DNA of 64,000 bases from an uncultured Steroidobacter sp. GTDB taxonomy: Bacteria; Pseudomonadota; Gammaproteobacteria; Steroidobacterales; Steroidobacteraceae. Below, piece after piece: positions 1 to 9,018 of the stretch (the stretch's first letter is position 1; each line of letters begins with the position of its first letter). The stretch covers positions 1-64,000 of the forward strand of contig CAMLEO010000003.1 in NCBI GenBank assembly GCA_946478975.1, written 5' to 3'. The position numbers and the translations under genes were made by a program. The notes beneath the pieces are model-generated. The model searched no databases. It saw only the letters and a program-made list of their open reading frames with translations, and was not told the DNA's origin.

Positions 1-21
1 GGTGACACTCGTTGAGCTCAT
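1..21 (-). CDS. Possible start of a gene running off the left edge
   Basis: An ATG at position 21 on the minus strand overlaps the TGA stop of the SDR gene above it (ATGA overlap), the same coupling used at many junctions in this window. Only seven codons, reading MSSTSVT, are visible before the window ends. No function can be given. The call rests on the overlap pattern alone; no strong ribosome binding site is seen upstream. Confidence 0.3.
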
Positions 22-959
22 GGCTCGCGAGTCGGCGCGCAGCCGCTGGAAACTACCTTGGCGGTCGCGAAACTATAGCGAATATGATCCAGTTGGCCAT
101 TCGGGACCACCGGGAATATTAACGGCGCCTCGGTGCTGCGGATCGCGTCCAGGTGCTCGGCGACCTGTTCGATCGTCCACTCGGGGCGATAAACGCCTCG
201 CGATTCTGCAACGTAGGCGCGCGCCGTGCGGCCGGCCATGGAGCTGAGCATCTCGCCGGTGATTGTGCACGATTCATGCGCGAGCCACGCGACTACCGGC
301 GCAACCATGTCGGGATCCATCGGCGGATAAGCGCTGGTGTCCAGCCCTTCGGCCATACGCGTGACGGCGCCTGGAAGAATGACATTGCTTTTCACACCCT
401 CGTCGGCACCTTCCAACGCGGCGACGTTGGACAGGCCGATGATGCCAGCCTTGGCGACGCAGTAGTTCACGACGTTCTTATTGCCATACAGCCCATTGAT
501 GGACGAAGTCAGCACGATGCGCCCGTAGCGCGCTTTGCACATCAGCGGAAATGCCGGACGAACGACATGAAACGCGCCGCGCAGATGCACGTCGAGCACC
601 TGCTCGAAATCTTCGTAGCTGAGCTCCTTCAGCGAGCCGCGACGAACGATGCCCGCATTGTGAATCAGGATATCGATGCGGCCGAAGTGATCCATCGCCG
701 ACTGAATGATCGCCCTACCGCCCGCGGGCGTCGCGACGGAATCCGTGCAAGCGACCGCCTCACCGCCGGCTGACTCGATCTCATTGACGACCTGCTGCGC
801 CGGCCCGCTGTCGCTGCCTTCGCCCTGCAAACTCGCCCCAGGATCGTTGACGACGATCTTCGCGCCCCGGGAAGCCAGCAGCTTTGCGTAAGCGCGGCCG
901 AGCCCGCGGCCCGCGCCCGTAATTACAGCGACGCGACCATCGAATCGAAGTTGCGACAT
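18..959 (-). CDS. Short-chain dehydrogenase, MFE-2 / 17beta-HSD4 type
   Basis: A 313-residue classical SDR. The cofactor motif TGAGRGLG is at residues 14-21, NAG at 101-103, and the catalytic Ser152/153, Tyr166 and Lys170 are in the usual spacing. The insertion after the second beta strand (NDPGASLQGEG, from about residue 38) is typical of the 3-hydroxyacyl-CoA dehydrogenase part of multifunctional enzyme type 2, so oxidation of a 3-hydroxyacyl-CoA to the 3-oxoacyl-CoA is the likely role. The C-terminal 80 residues go beyond the SDR core. It is last in a minus-strand run with a CoA transferase, a dehydratase and an acyl-CoA ligase, which together look like one beta-oxidation operon. An AAGGAAA ribosome site supports the start. 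The exact substrate is unknown. Confidence 0.85.
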   Translation of the reverse strand: MSQLRFDGRVAVITGAGRGLGRAYAKLLASRGAKIVVNDPGASLQGEGSDSGPAQQVVNEIESAGGEAVACTDSVATPAGGRAIIQSAMDHFGRIDILIHNAGIVRRGSLKELSYEDFEQVLDVHLRGAFHVVRPAFPLMCKARYGRIVLTSSINGLYGNKNVVNYCVAKAGIIGLSNVAALEGADEGVKSNVILPGAVTRMAEGLDTSAYPPMDPDMVAPVVAWLAHESCTITGEMLSSMAGRTARAYVAESRGVYRPEWTIEQVAEHLDAIRSTEAPLIFPVVPNGQLDHIRYSFATAKVVSSGCAPTREP

Positions 960-970
960 AAATGTTTCCT

Positions 971-2176
971 TCAGGCCACGACTTTGGACGCGCGCAGCCG
1001 CTCGATTTGTTCAGACGTGAGCCCCAGGATGTCGCTCAGGATTTCATCCGTATGCTCGCCGAGCACCGGCGGCGCGGTCGGCACCGGCTGCGAGTCTCCT
1101 GGAAATTTGAGGGGGCGATTCACGATGGGAATCTTTCCCAGCACGGCATGATCGGTTTCCACAACCATTTCGCGTGCCTGTACCTGCGGTTGTGACAACG
1201 CATCCTGGATGCCAAGGATGGGTGCATGCGGCACCTCGTGTCGGGTCAGCAGCTCGACCAGCTCTTGCACGCTCTTCTGCCGGGTGATCGCGGCAATCAT
1301 TTCGTTCACGACGCTGCGATTGTCACGACGACGTTCCAACGTGTCGAAACGCGGATCGGCGATGGCGTGCTGCATGTCCAGCGCGCGGCAAATGCGTTCC
1401 CAGAAGCTGTTGGTGAGACACGCGATGATGATCGAGCCGTCGCGCGCCGGAAATGTTCCGTACGGAACCAGGTTCGGATGCTGCGAGCCCTGCGGCTGTG
1501 GATCCTTGCCGGTAAAGAATGCGAGCTGTGCGAGGTAGCCGAGCATCCCGATCATGCCGTCGAGCAAGCTCACATCGATCAAACGTCCCCGGCCAGTGAC
1601 GCTGCGCTCATATAACGCTGCGAGAATGCCGATCGGGCCGTTGATGCCGCCGACCAGATCGCCCAGCGGAATGCCCATCTTGATCGGCGCGCCGCCAGCC
1701 TCGCCATTGACGCTCAGCGCACCCGACAATGCTTGCAGCACGATATCGAACGACGGCCGATCGCGCAGCGGCCCGGTCATTCCAAAACCTGAAATCGCGC
1801 AGTAAATCAACCGGGGATTGATGGCTGACAGCGCTGCGTAACCCAAGCCGAGCCGATCCATCACGCCTGGGCGATAGTTCTCGATGAGAATGTCACACTT
1901 CGCCGCGAGGTCTCTTGCGAGCGTCACGCCCGCGTCGGTCTTCAAATCGATGACGATGCTTTTCTTGCCGCGGTTCACGCTCAAGAAATAATGGCTCACC
2001 TCATCGCGGAACGGCGGAAACAGGCGCGTGTCATCGCCTGTTTCCGGCGGCTCGACCTTCAACACCTCCGCGCCCAGATCGGCAAGCGCCAGAGATGCAG
2101 CTGGACCCGCGAGCACGCGAGTGAAGTCGAGTACGCGAATTCCTTGCAGCGGACCGGCCCAGCTCGCGGCACTCAT
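971..2176 (-). CDS. Family III CoA transferase (CaiB/BaiF)
   Basis: A 401-residue protein of normal family length. It has the N-terminal family signature (GIRVLDFTRVLAGP, then GAEVLKVEPP) and the segment RLIDVSLLDGM, whose first Asp is the likely CoA-thioester-forming residue. Family III enzymes move CoA between carboxylic acids, so this protein probably activates an acid from the pathway using another acyl-CoA. It starts 9 bp after the dehydratase gene and is followed 11 bp later by the SDR, consistent with one transcript. Donor and acceptor acids cannot be told from sequence. Confidence 0.85.
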   Translation of the reverse strand: MSAASWAGPLQGIRVLDFTRVLAGPAASLALADLGAEVLKVEPPETGDDTRLFPPFRDEVSHYFLSVNRGKKSIVIDLKTDAGVTLARDLAAKCDILIENYRPGVMDRLGLGYAALSAINPRLIYCAISGFGMTGPLRDRPSFDIVLQALSGALSVNGEAGGAPIKMGIPLGDLVGGINGPIGILAALYERSVTGRGRLIDVSLLDGMIGMLGYLAQLAFFTGKDPQPQGSQHPNLVPYGTFPARDGSIIIACLTNSFWERICRALDMQHAIADPRFDTLERRRDNRSVVNEMIAAITRQKSVQELVELLTRHEVPHAPILGIQDALSQPQVQAREMVVETDHAVLGKIPIVNRPLKFPGDSQPVPTAPPVLGEHTDEILSDILGLTSEQIERLRASKVVA

Positions 2177-2185
2177 ACTTCACAA

Positions 2186-3340
2186 TCAGCGTGCAACAGC
2201 CCGCGTCGGCAGCTCGACGACCGCCGAACCGTGAGCAGACACTTCGCCGCGATGGGTTTGTGCATTCTGGGAAATCTCCACCAGGTGCCTGCCGCCTTCG
2301 ACGAACTTACGGCTGACCACGCCGTCGATGAAAATCACATCGCCATCCGGATTGTGACGACGGATCTGGCACTTGGCCTTGCGCAGGAAGCCATCGTCGC
2401 CGATCCAGTTGGTGACCTGGTGCGTCAGCCACGAGCAGCGCTCCGGGCCGTAATCGTAGGCGCCCGGTGCGCCGACTTCCAGCGCAAAGGCCTCGTCCCA
2501 ATGCACGCGCTCCGGGCAGTCGGGCACGTTGAAACGATTCTTGATCCCCAGGCCCGGATGTTTCGACTGCATTTTCCACGCGAGCTTGTTGGCGCGAATG
2601 TACAGCCCACCCCAGCCCTGGGCGTAGCAGATAAAGCCGGTCACCGTCATCGGGCCTTTCATCATGCGAGGCAGCTGCTCGCCTTCCTGCACGTCTTCCC
2701 AGTAGCGAGGCGTCGCACCGCGAATCTCTTCTTTCTCGTAGAGCTTGTAGAACTCGTTGAGCTGTTCAGTCGTGAACTTCTCGACGCGGCCGCGAGCCTC
2801 GGTGTATTTCGTGCCGCGTTCACGGGCTTCATCACGATCGGTACGGAACACCCAGGAGTCGCACTCGGCAACCTTGTCGCCGCCCTGCTTGTAGAAATCC
2901 ACGTGATAGATCTGCTGGAACGCGCGACCGGCGAAGCGCGTCTTGTGCTCGATCAAATCTTTCAAGTACGACTGCGTGGAGATCGTGTCCCCGCGCAGCA
3001 CCGGCTTGTGCCAGGTCCAATCGGCGCCCGCCCACATGGCATGAACGCCGGACAAGCCGCCGACGTAGCCTGAAACGATGCGGCTGGTGGAGAACAAAAA
3101 GCTCGGCAGCGCGACGATCGAACCGTACTTGGTCTTGCTCGCGTAGGCAGGATCGCTCCACAACGGATTGTCATCGCCGATGCCGTGCGCGTAATGACGA
3201 ATCGCATCGCGCGTCGCTTCATAGTTCCAGGGTTCGACCGTGTCCGTGATCGGCACGCCGATGCGTTTACGCAGATCCTCCAGGCCCTCTTCGGTGATCT
3301 TGGGGAAGCGTTGGGTCACGATGCGTTCAACCGTCGACAT
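2186..3340 (-). CDS. MaoC-like double hot-dog enoyl-CoA hydratase
   Basis: A 384-residue protein with two hot-dog halves. The N-terminal FAS1-type dehydratase domain contains an AHGIGDDNPLWSD segment around residues 51-63, corresponding to the hydratase motif of the family. The second half (about residues 210-384) begins with TPRYWEDVQEGEQLP, as in MaoC C-terminal domains. These proteins hydrate 2-enoyl-CoA or dehydrate 3-hydroxyacyl-CoA. Its place between a CoA ligase and an SDR fits a beta-oxidation-like step on an unusual acyl chain. An AGGAGAG ribosome site 4 bp before the ATG supports the start. Confidence 0.8.
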   Translation of the reverse strand: MSTVERIVTQRFPKITEEGLEDLRKRIGVPITDTVEPWNYEATRDAIRHYAHGIGDDNPLWSDPAYASKTKYGSIVALPSFLFSTSRIVSGYVGGLSGVHAMWAGADWTWHKPVLRGDTISTQSYLKDLIEHKTRFAGRAFQQIYHVDFYKQGGDKVAECDSWVFRTDRDEARERGTKYTEARGRVEKFTTEQLNEFYKLYEKEEIRGATPRYWEDVQEGEQLPRMMKGPMTVTGFICYAQGWGGLYIRANKLAWKMQSKHPGLGIKNRFNVPDCPERVHWDEAFALEVGAPGAYDYGPERCSWLTHQVTNWIGDDGFLRKAKCQIRRHNPDGDVIFIDGVVSRKFVEGGRHLVEISQNAQTHRGEVSAHGSAVVELPTRAVAR

Positions 3341-3356
3341 TCATCTCTCCTGCAAA

Positions 3357-4916
3357 TCAAGTGTGGGTGGCGGCCGCGGCTTCGCGATCGCGCAAGACCT
3401 TGCGGTGAACCTTGCCCGCCGGCGTTTTCGGCAGCTCGCTCACGAAGGCGATGTGGCGTGGGAATTCGTGCTGGCTCAGGCGATCACGCGTGAACTGTTT
3501 CAGCTCATCGACGTAGTCGTCGCTCGGCGAACGGTCGCTGACGATGAAAGCTTTCGCGACCTGCCCGCGCGTGGCATCGGGCACGCCGATGACGGCGGCT
3601 TCTTTGACGTTGGGATGTTTGAGCAGCGTGTTCTCGATCTCGACCGCGCTCATGGTCCAGCCGGCGGAGATGATCACGTCGTCGGCGCGGCCGGCGTGAT
3701 AGAAATATCCATCGCTATCGACCTTCGCGAGATCCTTGGTCGTTTCCCAACGGTCACGCCGCCACAGCATCAGCTCGCCGACGACGCCCGGCTCCGACGG
3801 CGTGCCGTCCGGCTTCTGCACCTGCAGCTTCAAGCCCGGAATCGGCTTGCCCAGCGAACCCGGCTTCACGGTGTAATCGTTTGCGCCCGGATAGTTCACC
3901 AGCACGACACCGATCTCGGTGGTGCCATACATGCTGCACGCGGGCACATGGAATGTTTGATCGATGAACTCCAGCGTCGCCGGATCGATCGGCTCGCCGG
4001 TGTAGGACAGCTTGCGGATCGCGAACATGAACTGCGATGCGCGCTCGGAGTTTTTCATCATCCGGTAGTGCGTCGCCGCCGCGGACATATTTGTGATCTT
4101 GAAGTCCTGCAGCGCCTTCATCAGCCGCACGGCGTCGAAGCGACCGGCGAACGTGCCCGTGGTCACTCCCAACGCCAGCGGCGCCAGCGTGCCGTGCCAA
4201 AGACCGTGGCCCCACGCAGGCGACGACGGGCAAAAGAACTCATCGCCCGGACGAATGCCTGTGCCATAGAGCGCAGCAAACATCAGCGTGACGATGGCCC
4301 GATGTGTGTGCTTGACTGCAGCGGGAAGCTCGCGCGTGGTACCGGACGTGTACTGGAACACTGCCAGGTCATTGGCGCGTGTCTTGGCTTGGTACGTTCT
4401 CGGAAACTTCGCGATCTCGGCCAGCAACGCGTCATCGGCAACGACGACGCGAATGCCCTCGACCTGCCGGGCAATGCCCAGCTTTTCCGAATTGGTGATC
4501 AGCAGTTTGGGTTTGCAATCGTCGACGCGCAGTCGCAAACCGTCGAGACCGAACAGCGTAAACAGCGGCACGCTGATCGCACCCGTCATCATCGCGCCGA
4601 ACAGGCTGATGTAGAACGGCAGCGACGGATCGAGCATGAAGGCGATCCGGTCGCCGGGCTGGATGCCGTTCGCGATCAGCCAATGTGCGAAACGTGCGGA
4701 GCCGGTTGCGATGTCATCGAACGAAAGAATCTCGTCCCTGCCATCGGCATGTGCAATGCGAACTGCGGTGCGCCCCGAGCCATCGGCGTGCCGAGCGATG
4801 CACTCGTGCGCGATGTTCAGATAGTCCGCATCGCCGTCGAACAATTCCCACAGCGCCTTGGAACTGGCGAGCCGTTGAGCATCCGCATAACTGGTGGTGT
4901 CGGTGAGCTTCGCCAT
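3357..4916 (-). CDS. AMP-forming acyl-CoA synthetase / ligase
   Basis: An adenylate-forming enzyme of 519 residues from the ATG at 4916; a TTG at 4946 is in frame, but the ATG has a GGAAAG site upstream. The P-loop reads YTSGTTRELPAAVKH, which keeps TSGTT but lacks the usual G-x-P-K-G ending, so this is a divergent clade. SMYGTTEIG gives the A5 motif, and LPKTPAGKVHRK near the C-terminus carries the catalytic Lys. It should make an acyl-CoA from an acid, ATP and CoA. It is first in the operon that continues with the dehydratase, CoA transferase and SDR, and is divergent from the IclR gene. Confidence 0.85.
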   Translation of the reverse strand: MAKLTDTTSYADAQRLASSKALWELFDGDADYLNIAHECIARHADGSGRTAVRIAHADGRDEILSFDDIATGSARFAHWLIANGIQPGDRIAFMLDPSLPFYISLFGAMMTGAISVPLFTLFGLDGLRLRVDDCKPKLLITNSEKLGIARQVEGIRVVVADDALLAEIAKFPRTYQAKTRANDLAVFQYTSGTTRELPAAVKHTHRAIVTLMFAALYGTGIRPGDEFFCPSSPAWGHGLWHGTLAPLALGVTTGTFAGRFDAVRLMKALQDFKITNMSAAATHYRMMKNSERASQFMFAIRKLSYTGEPIDPATLEFIDQTFHVPACSMYGTTEIGVVLVNYPGANDYTVKPGSLGKPIPGLKLQVQKPDGTPSEPGVVGELMLWRRDRWETTKDLAKVDSDGYFYHAGRADDVIISAGWTMSAVEIENTLLKHPNVKEAAVIGVPDATRGQVAKAFIVSDRSPSDDYVDELKQFTRDRLSQHEFPRHIAFVSELPKTPAGKVHRKVLRDREAAAATHT

Positions 4917-4974
4917 AGAAATATTTCTTTCCGGTGCGGACAGCAACTTGCCACAGGGAGTAAGCTATTGCAAA

Positions 4975-4993
4975 TATAGAATCTTATTCGATA
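4975..4993. promoter_or_regulatory. Candidate IclR operator palindrome
   Basis: A 19-bp imperfect inverted repeat, TAT-a-GAAT-ctt-ATTC-g-ATA, lies in the 102-bp gap between the ligase gene (-) and the IclR gene (+). It is AT-rich in an otherwise GC-rich region. The position suits control of both genes by the IclR protein. This is inference from symmetry and position. Confidence 0.45.
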
Positions 4994-5018
4994 TATAGAA
5001 CGCTACCGGAGAGCACAG

Positions 5019-5846
5019 GTGTCCACCATGACCAGCAAAAGCCCCACTGTTTCGACTCGTGAGCTCGCCAAAGCCATGGAAAGAAGCAAAGCGCCGGCGA
5101 TTTCACGCGCAGCCGCCGTCATGCGTTTGCTTGGAAAGAGCGATACGCCGCTGGGCGTGCAGTTCATCGCACGCGAGCTCGGGCTCGTGCCGAGCACGTG
5201 CCTGCACGTATTGCGCGCACTGGTGGCCGAAGAATTTGTTTCCTTCGACACCGACACCAAACGTTATGCACTCGAAGCCGGTGTGCTGACGCTCGCGCGC
5301 CACTGGCTGCGTCGCAATCAGTTCACCGACCTGGCGCAGCCCGCGCTCGATCGCATCTCGCAAACGTTCGGCGTGACCGCCATGGGCGTGCACATCGTCG
5401 GGCTGGATCACATCATCGTCGTCGGCCTGTCGCAGTCCGGCCAGAGCTTTCATCTCAGCACGCAGATCGGCAGCCGCTTTCCGGCGCTCATCAGCGCCAC
5501 CGGACGCTGCATCGCTGCGTTCGGCGACATTCCCGAAGCGCGGCTGGAAACAAAATTCAAATCGCTGCGCTGGGACGATCCGCCGAGCTTCGATCAGTGG
5601 ATGGCGCAGATCCGTCAAACGCGCGAGCGCGGCTACGCGGTGGACGACGGCAACTACATCTCTGGCGTGACGGTCGTCGCCGCGCCTGTTTGGAAGGCAC
5701 GCGGCAAACTGAGTCACGCGCTGGTCGCAGTCGGCATCGGCAATGCGCAGCGAGCCGAGCTCGATTCGCTTGCCGAAGCGCTGCGCTCGGGCGCGCGCAC
5801 GCTCTCCAGTCAGCTCAGCGGCGAATCGCTGTCGGAGTGGGGCTAG
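5019..5846 (+). CDS. IclR-family transcriptional regulator
   Basis: A 275-residue protein. The winged helix-turn-helix is at about residues 27-90 (ISRAAAVMRLL to the wing), with the recognition part around GLVPSTCLHVLRALVAE. The C-terminal IclR effector domain follows (about 100-270), with the typical ISATGRCIAA and RERGYAVDDGNYISGV segments. The start is a GTG with GGAGAG 5 bp upstream; an ATG three codons in is the alternative. It is divergent from the ligase-dehydratase-CoA transferase-SDR operon, which it probably controls in answer to a pathway acid or acyl-CoA. Its stop and that of the convergent aldehyde dehydrogenase sit inside one 16-bp palindrome (5842-5857). Confidence 0.9.
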   Translation: MSTMTSKSPTVSTRELAKAMERSKAPAISRAAAVMRLLGKSDTPLGVQFIARELGLVPSTCLHVLRALVAEEFVSFDTDTKRYALEAGVLTLARHWLRRNQFTDLAQPALDRISQTFGVTAMGVHIVGLDHIIVVGLSQSGQSFHLSTQIGSRFPALISATGRCIAAFGDIPEARLETKFKSLRWDDPPSFDQWMAQIRQTRERGYAVDDGNYISGVTVVAAPVWKARGKLSHALVAVGIGNAQRAELDSLAEALRSGARTLSSQLSGESLSEWG

Positions 5847-5852
5847 GACCTC

Positions 5853-7286
5853 CTAGCTCTCACCCGGCGCGTAGCCGAGCAACGATTTGATCTCCAGGTA
5901 CTCGTGGAAGCCGTATTCCCCCCATTCGCGCCCGTTGCCACTCTTTTTGTAGCCACCGAACGCGGCGTTGAAATCGAAGCCGTCGTTGATCGACACCCAG
6001 CCGGCGCGAATCTGGCGTGCGACGGCGCGGGCTTGGTCGAGGTCGGCGCCTGCGACATTGCCGGCGAGGCCAAACTCGGAGTCGTTGGCGATACGGATCG
6101 CGTCGTCGACATCGTCGTAGCCGATGATTGCGAGCACCGGGCCGAATATTTCCTCGCGAGCGATCACCATGTCGTTGGTCACATTCGCGAACACCGTGGG
6201 TTTGACGTAGTAGCCTTTGCTCAACCCGTCCGGTCTGCCAGGTCCGCCCGCCACCAGCGTCGCGCCTTCGGCGATGCCTTTGTGGATGTACTCCTGGATG
6301 GAATTGAACTGAGCCTTCGAAACCACCGGGCCCATCGCGACATCGCTGCCCGGATCACCGACTGTCACTGAAGCAGCAGCTTCACGAGCAGCAGCGATCG
6401 CGTCCTTCATGCGTGCTTTGGGAACCAGCATGCGCGAGGTCGCGCTGCACGTCTGGCCGGAGTTCACCATCATGCCGGCAACGCCTTTGGCGACGTTCTT
6501 GGCCAGGTCGGCATCGTCGAGCACGATGTTTGCACTCTTGCCGCCCAGCTCCTGGCACACGCGCTTCACAGTGCTGGCCGCATTCCTGGCCACTTCGATG
6601 CCGGCCGCTTCCGAGCCGGTGATGGAGATCATGTCGATGCCCGGATGCGTCGACATCGCGGCGCCGACCACCGAGCCTTTGCCCTGGATGAGATTGAACA
6701 CGCCCGCCGGCACGCCGGCCGCATGGAAGATCTCCGCGAGGATGTGCGCCGAGAAATGCGACTCTTGCGACGGCTTGAGCACGACGGTGCAGCCGGTCGC
6801 GAGCGCTGGAAACACTTTGACCGTGACTTGGTTGATCGGCCAGTTCCAGGGCGTGATCATGCCGCACACGCCGATCGGTTCTTTGACGAACAGCGTGGCG
6901 CCGCGCCGCTCCTCGAACTTGAAGTTCTTCAGGATCTCGATGGCGGTGGTGAGATGTCCGAGACCCAGCCCGACCTGGAAGCTGTTGGCCAGCCCCTTCG
7001 GCGCACCCATCTCAGTCGTGACCGCCGCGGCGAGATCACCGACGCGCTTCTGGTATTCGACCAGGATGCGTTCGAGCACGCGAAGCCGGTCTTCGCGGCT
7101 GGTCCTGGACCAGCTAACAAACGCATTCCTCGCGGCCTTGACGGCTTTGTCTACATCAGCGGCCGAACCGAGCGCGATCTTGCCGCTGACCTCTTCCGTC
7201 GCCGGATTGATGGTATTCGCGGTCTTGGACTCGACCGGATCGACCCACCGACCGTCGATATAAAACTGCAGATACTCGCGCATCAT
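5853..7286 (-). CDS. NAD(P)-dependent aldehyde dehydrogenase
   Basis: A 477-residue ALDH-superfamily enzyme. GMITPWNWPINQ, KPSQESHFSA, the general-base Glu in CQELGGKSANIV and the nucleophilic Cys in GQTCSATSR are all present. It would oxidise an aldehyde to the acid. It overlaps the stop of the ThDP enzyme gene by ATGA, so the two are probably translated together. The pairing suggests that the ThDP enzyme releases an aldehyde which this enzyme oxidises; that link is inference. Confidence 0.9.
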   Translation of the reverse strand: MMREYLQFYIDGRWVDPVESKTANTINPATEEVSGKIALGSAADVDKAVKAARNAFVSWSRTSREDRLRVLERILVEYQKRVGDLAAAVTTEMGAPKGLANSFQVGLGLGHLTTAIEILKNFKFEERRGATLFVKEPIGVCGMITPWNWPINQVTVKVFPALATGCTVVLKPSQESHFSAHILAEIFHAAGVPAGVFNLIQGKGSVVGAAMSTHPGIDMISITGSEAAGIEVARNAASTVKRVCQELGGKSANIVLDDADLAKNVAKGVAGMMVNSGQTCSATSRMLVPKARMKDAIAAAREAAASVTVGDPGSDVAMGPVVSKAQFNSIQEYIHKGIAEGATLVAGGPGRPDGLSKGYYVKPTVFANVTNDMVIAREEIFGPVLAIIGYDDVDDAIRIANDSEFGLAGNVAGADLDQARAVARQIRAGWVSINDGFDFNAAFGGYKKSGNGREWGEYGFHEYLEIKSLLGYAPGES

Positions 7287-8989
7287 TGCGTCCCCTCGGC
7301 GTACCAGGTGCGGAACTCCTGGTAGTTCGGCATCTCTTCGGAGTTCACATTCGGATCGATGGCGACGTGAATCACCGCCGTCTTGCCGCTCGCGTAAGCG
7401 CGTGCGATTGCGGGCCCGATGTTTTCAGCTTTGTCGACATACTCGCCATGACAGCCGAAGCCTTCGGCAATCTTGTCGAACCGCACATCCTTGCTCCAAT
7501 GCACGCCGGTCTCGGCCGAGCCTTTGCCGAACGTGCGCTTGTACACGCCGACTTCGAGACCCCACTGGTGATCGACGCCGACGACGCAGACCAGCGGCAG
7601 CTTGAGGCGCGCGGCAGTCTCCAACTCGGACACATGAAACAAAAATGCGGAGTCGCTGGTCAGCAGCATGCCCGGACGTTTGCCGCCCTCGGCCACCATC
7701 GCTCCCACCGCGTACGGCAATCCGGTTCCCAGGTGGCCGAAGTTTTGATTCCAGATCACATCGCGCGGCGTGGCCTGCGAGTAGGTCCATTGGAAGATCA
7801 CGGTCGCGCCGCCATCGCGAATCATGATGCCGTCCTTCGGGAACGCCTTGGTCGCTTCGACGACGAAGCGCGCGGTGTGCACACGCTCGCCGCCTTTCGG
7901 CGCCGACTCGGCCAGATCGGCGAGTCGCGCCTGCTCTTGCTTCACCCAAGTCGTGAGCTCCGGCGACGCCTTGCGCGGGAACGGCTTGAGAGCTTCCGTC
8001 AGCTGCGGAACGATGGCACGCAGGTCGCCGACCAGCGGCACATCGAAGCGCCGGTTCACACCAATCGCTTTGGGATCGAGCTCGATGTAGATCCATTTGC
8101 GGTTGGCATCGTTTTCTTTCCAATGCCGGCCGACGCCGTAGTGCACGGGCTCGCCGAGCTCGGTGCCGATCGCGATACACAGGTCCGATTTGACGACCGC
8201 GTCCACTGCTGACGACGAGAAGCCATAAGGAACCGTGCGATCTTCCAGGCCGGCAATGAACGAGGTGCCGCCGGAGGTCTGGATCACAGGGCAGTTCAGC
8301 ACATTCGCCAACGCCTTCACCGATTCTCCAGCGCGCGAGCAATGCACGCCGTGGCCAACGAGCAGGATCGGTTGCTTCGCGGCCTTCACCAGCTGCACCG
8401 CCTTCTCGATCATCTGCGCGCTCGCGCCCTGCTCCACCAGTCGATATGCCGACGGCGGCAGCGCCTCCGGAACATCCAGCGCTTCTTGAATCACATGCGC
8501 CGGATATTCGATGTAGGCAGGTCCGGGCGTGCCGGTCTGCGTCGCACGCAGCGCCTCGCGAATGATCTCATCGGTCTGGTTGGCGTACTCGATGCTCGCG
8601 CAATACTTGACCGACGGCTCGAACAGGCCCGATTGTTTGATGAACTGAATGCGGCCACGGCGCACTCGCTGCTCCGTGATACGTGCGCGCTGTCCGCCGA
8701 GAAAGATCACCGGCGAGTTCTCGACCTTCGCGCACATCATCGCGCCGGCGAGATTCGCGACGCCGGGGCCGAGCGTGCCGATGCACAGCCCGGGCTTGCC
8801 GGTCATGCGATACGCCGCTTCGGCCATGAAACCCGCTGACTCTTCGTGATGAGGAGCAACCACGCGCCAGCCCCGCTGCTCGGCGGTGATGAACATATGC
8901 ACGAAGTTCGGATCGGGAATGCCGAACAGCGTGTCGATGCCCTCCGCTTCGAACAAATGCAGGATGCGCTCGTAAACTTTAACGGCCAT
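7283..8989 (-). CDS. Thiamine-diphosphate enzyme (acetolactate synthase / 2-hydroxyacyl-CoA lyase fold)
   Basis: A 568-residue protein from the ATG at 8989; the open frame reaches 9463, but that stretch is the antisense of the Rieske gene. The PYR domain has the catalytic Glu in HHEESAGFMAEAAYR. The central domain is followed by a C-terminal ThDP domain. The usual GDG-x(24-28)-NN metal/ThDP motif is altered: the GDG position reads SDS (in LLTSDSAFLFHVSE) and the NN position reads VD (in VVGVDHQWG). The Asp ligand remains. Carboligase, lyase and decarboxylase roles are all possible. It sits between a Rieske oxygenase and an aldehyde dehydrogenase, which favours carbon-carbon cleavage giving an aldehyde. 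Confidence 0.8.
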   Translation of the reverse strand: MAVKVYERILHLFEAEGIDTLFGIPDPNFVHMFITAEQRGWRVVAPHHEESAGFMAEAAYRMTGKPGLCIGTLGPGVANLAGAMMCAKVENSPVIFLGGQRARITEQRVRRGRIQFIKQSGLFEPSVKYCASIEYANQTDEIIREALRATQTGTPGPAYIEYPAHVIQEALDVPEALPPSAYRLVEQGASAQMIEKAVQLVKAAKQPILLVGHGVHCSRAGESVKALANVLNCPVIQTSGGTSFIAGLEDRTVPYGFSSSAVDAVVKSDLCIAIGTELGEPVHYGVGRHWKENDANRKWIYIELDPKAIGVNRRFDVPLVGDLRAIVPQLTEALKPFPRKASPELTTWVKQEQARLADLAESAPKGGERVHTARFVVEATKAFPKDGIMIRDGGATVIFQWTYSQATPRDVIWNQNFGHLGTGLPYAVGAMVAEGGKRPGMLLTSDSAFLFHVSELETAARLKLPLVCVVGVDHQWGLEVGVYKRTFGKGSAETGVHWSKDVRFDKIAEGFGCHGEYVDKAENIGPAIARAYASGKTAVIHVAIDPNVNSEEMPNYQEFRTWYAEGTQ

Positions 8990-9018
8990 AGTTGAGAAAT
9001 CTCGCTGCAGTGATTCTG

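Noticed and set aside
3240..4979. A 579-codon plus-strand open frame across the acyl-CoA ligase
   Set aside because: It is the mirror of the ligase reading frame; no motif, and the ligase has complete adenylation motifs.
5842..5857. 16-bp palindrome GCTAGGA-CC-TCCTAGC as a terminator
   Set aside because: A 2-base centre cannot form a good hairpin loop; it arises from two TAG stop codons facing each other.
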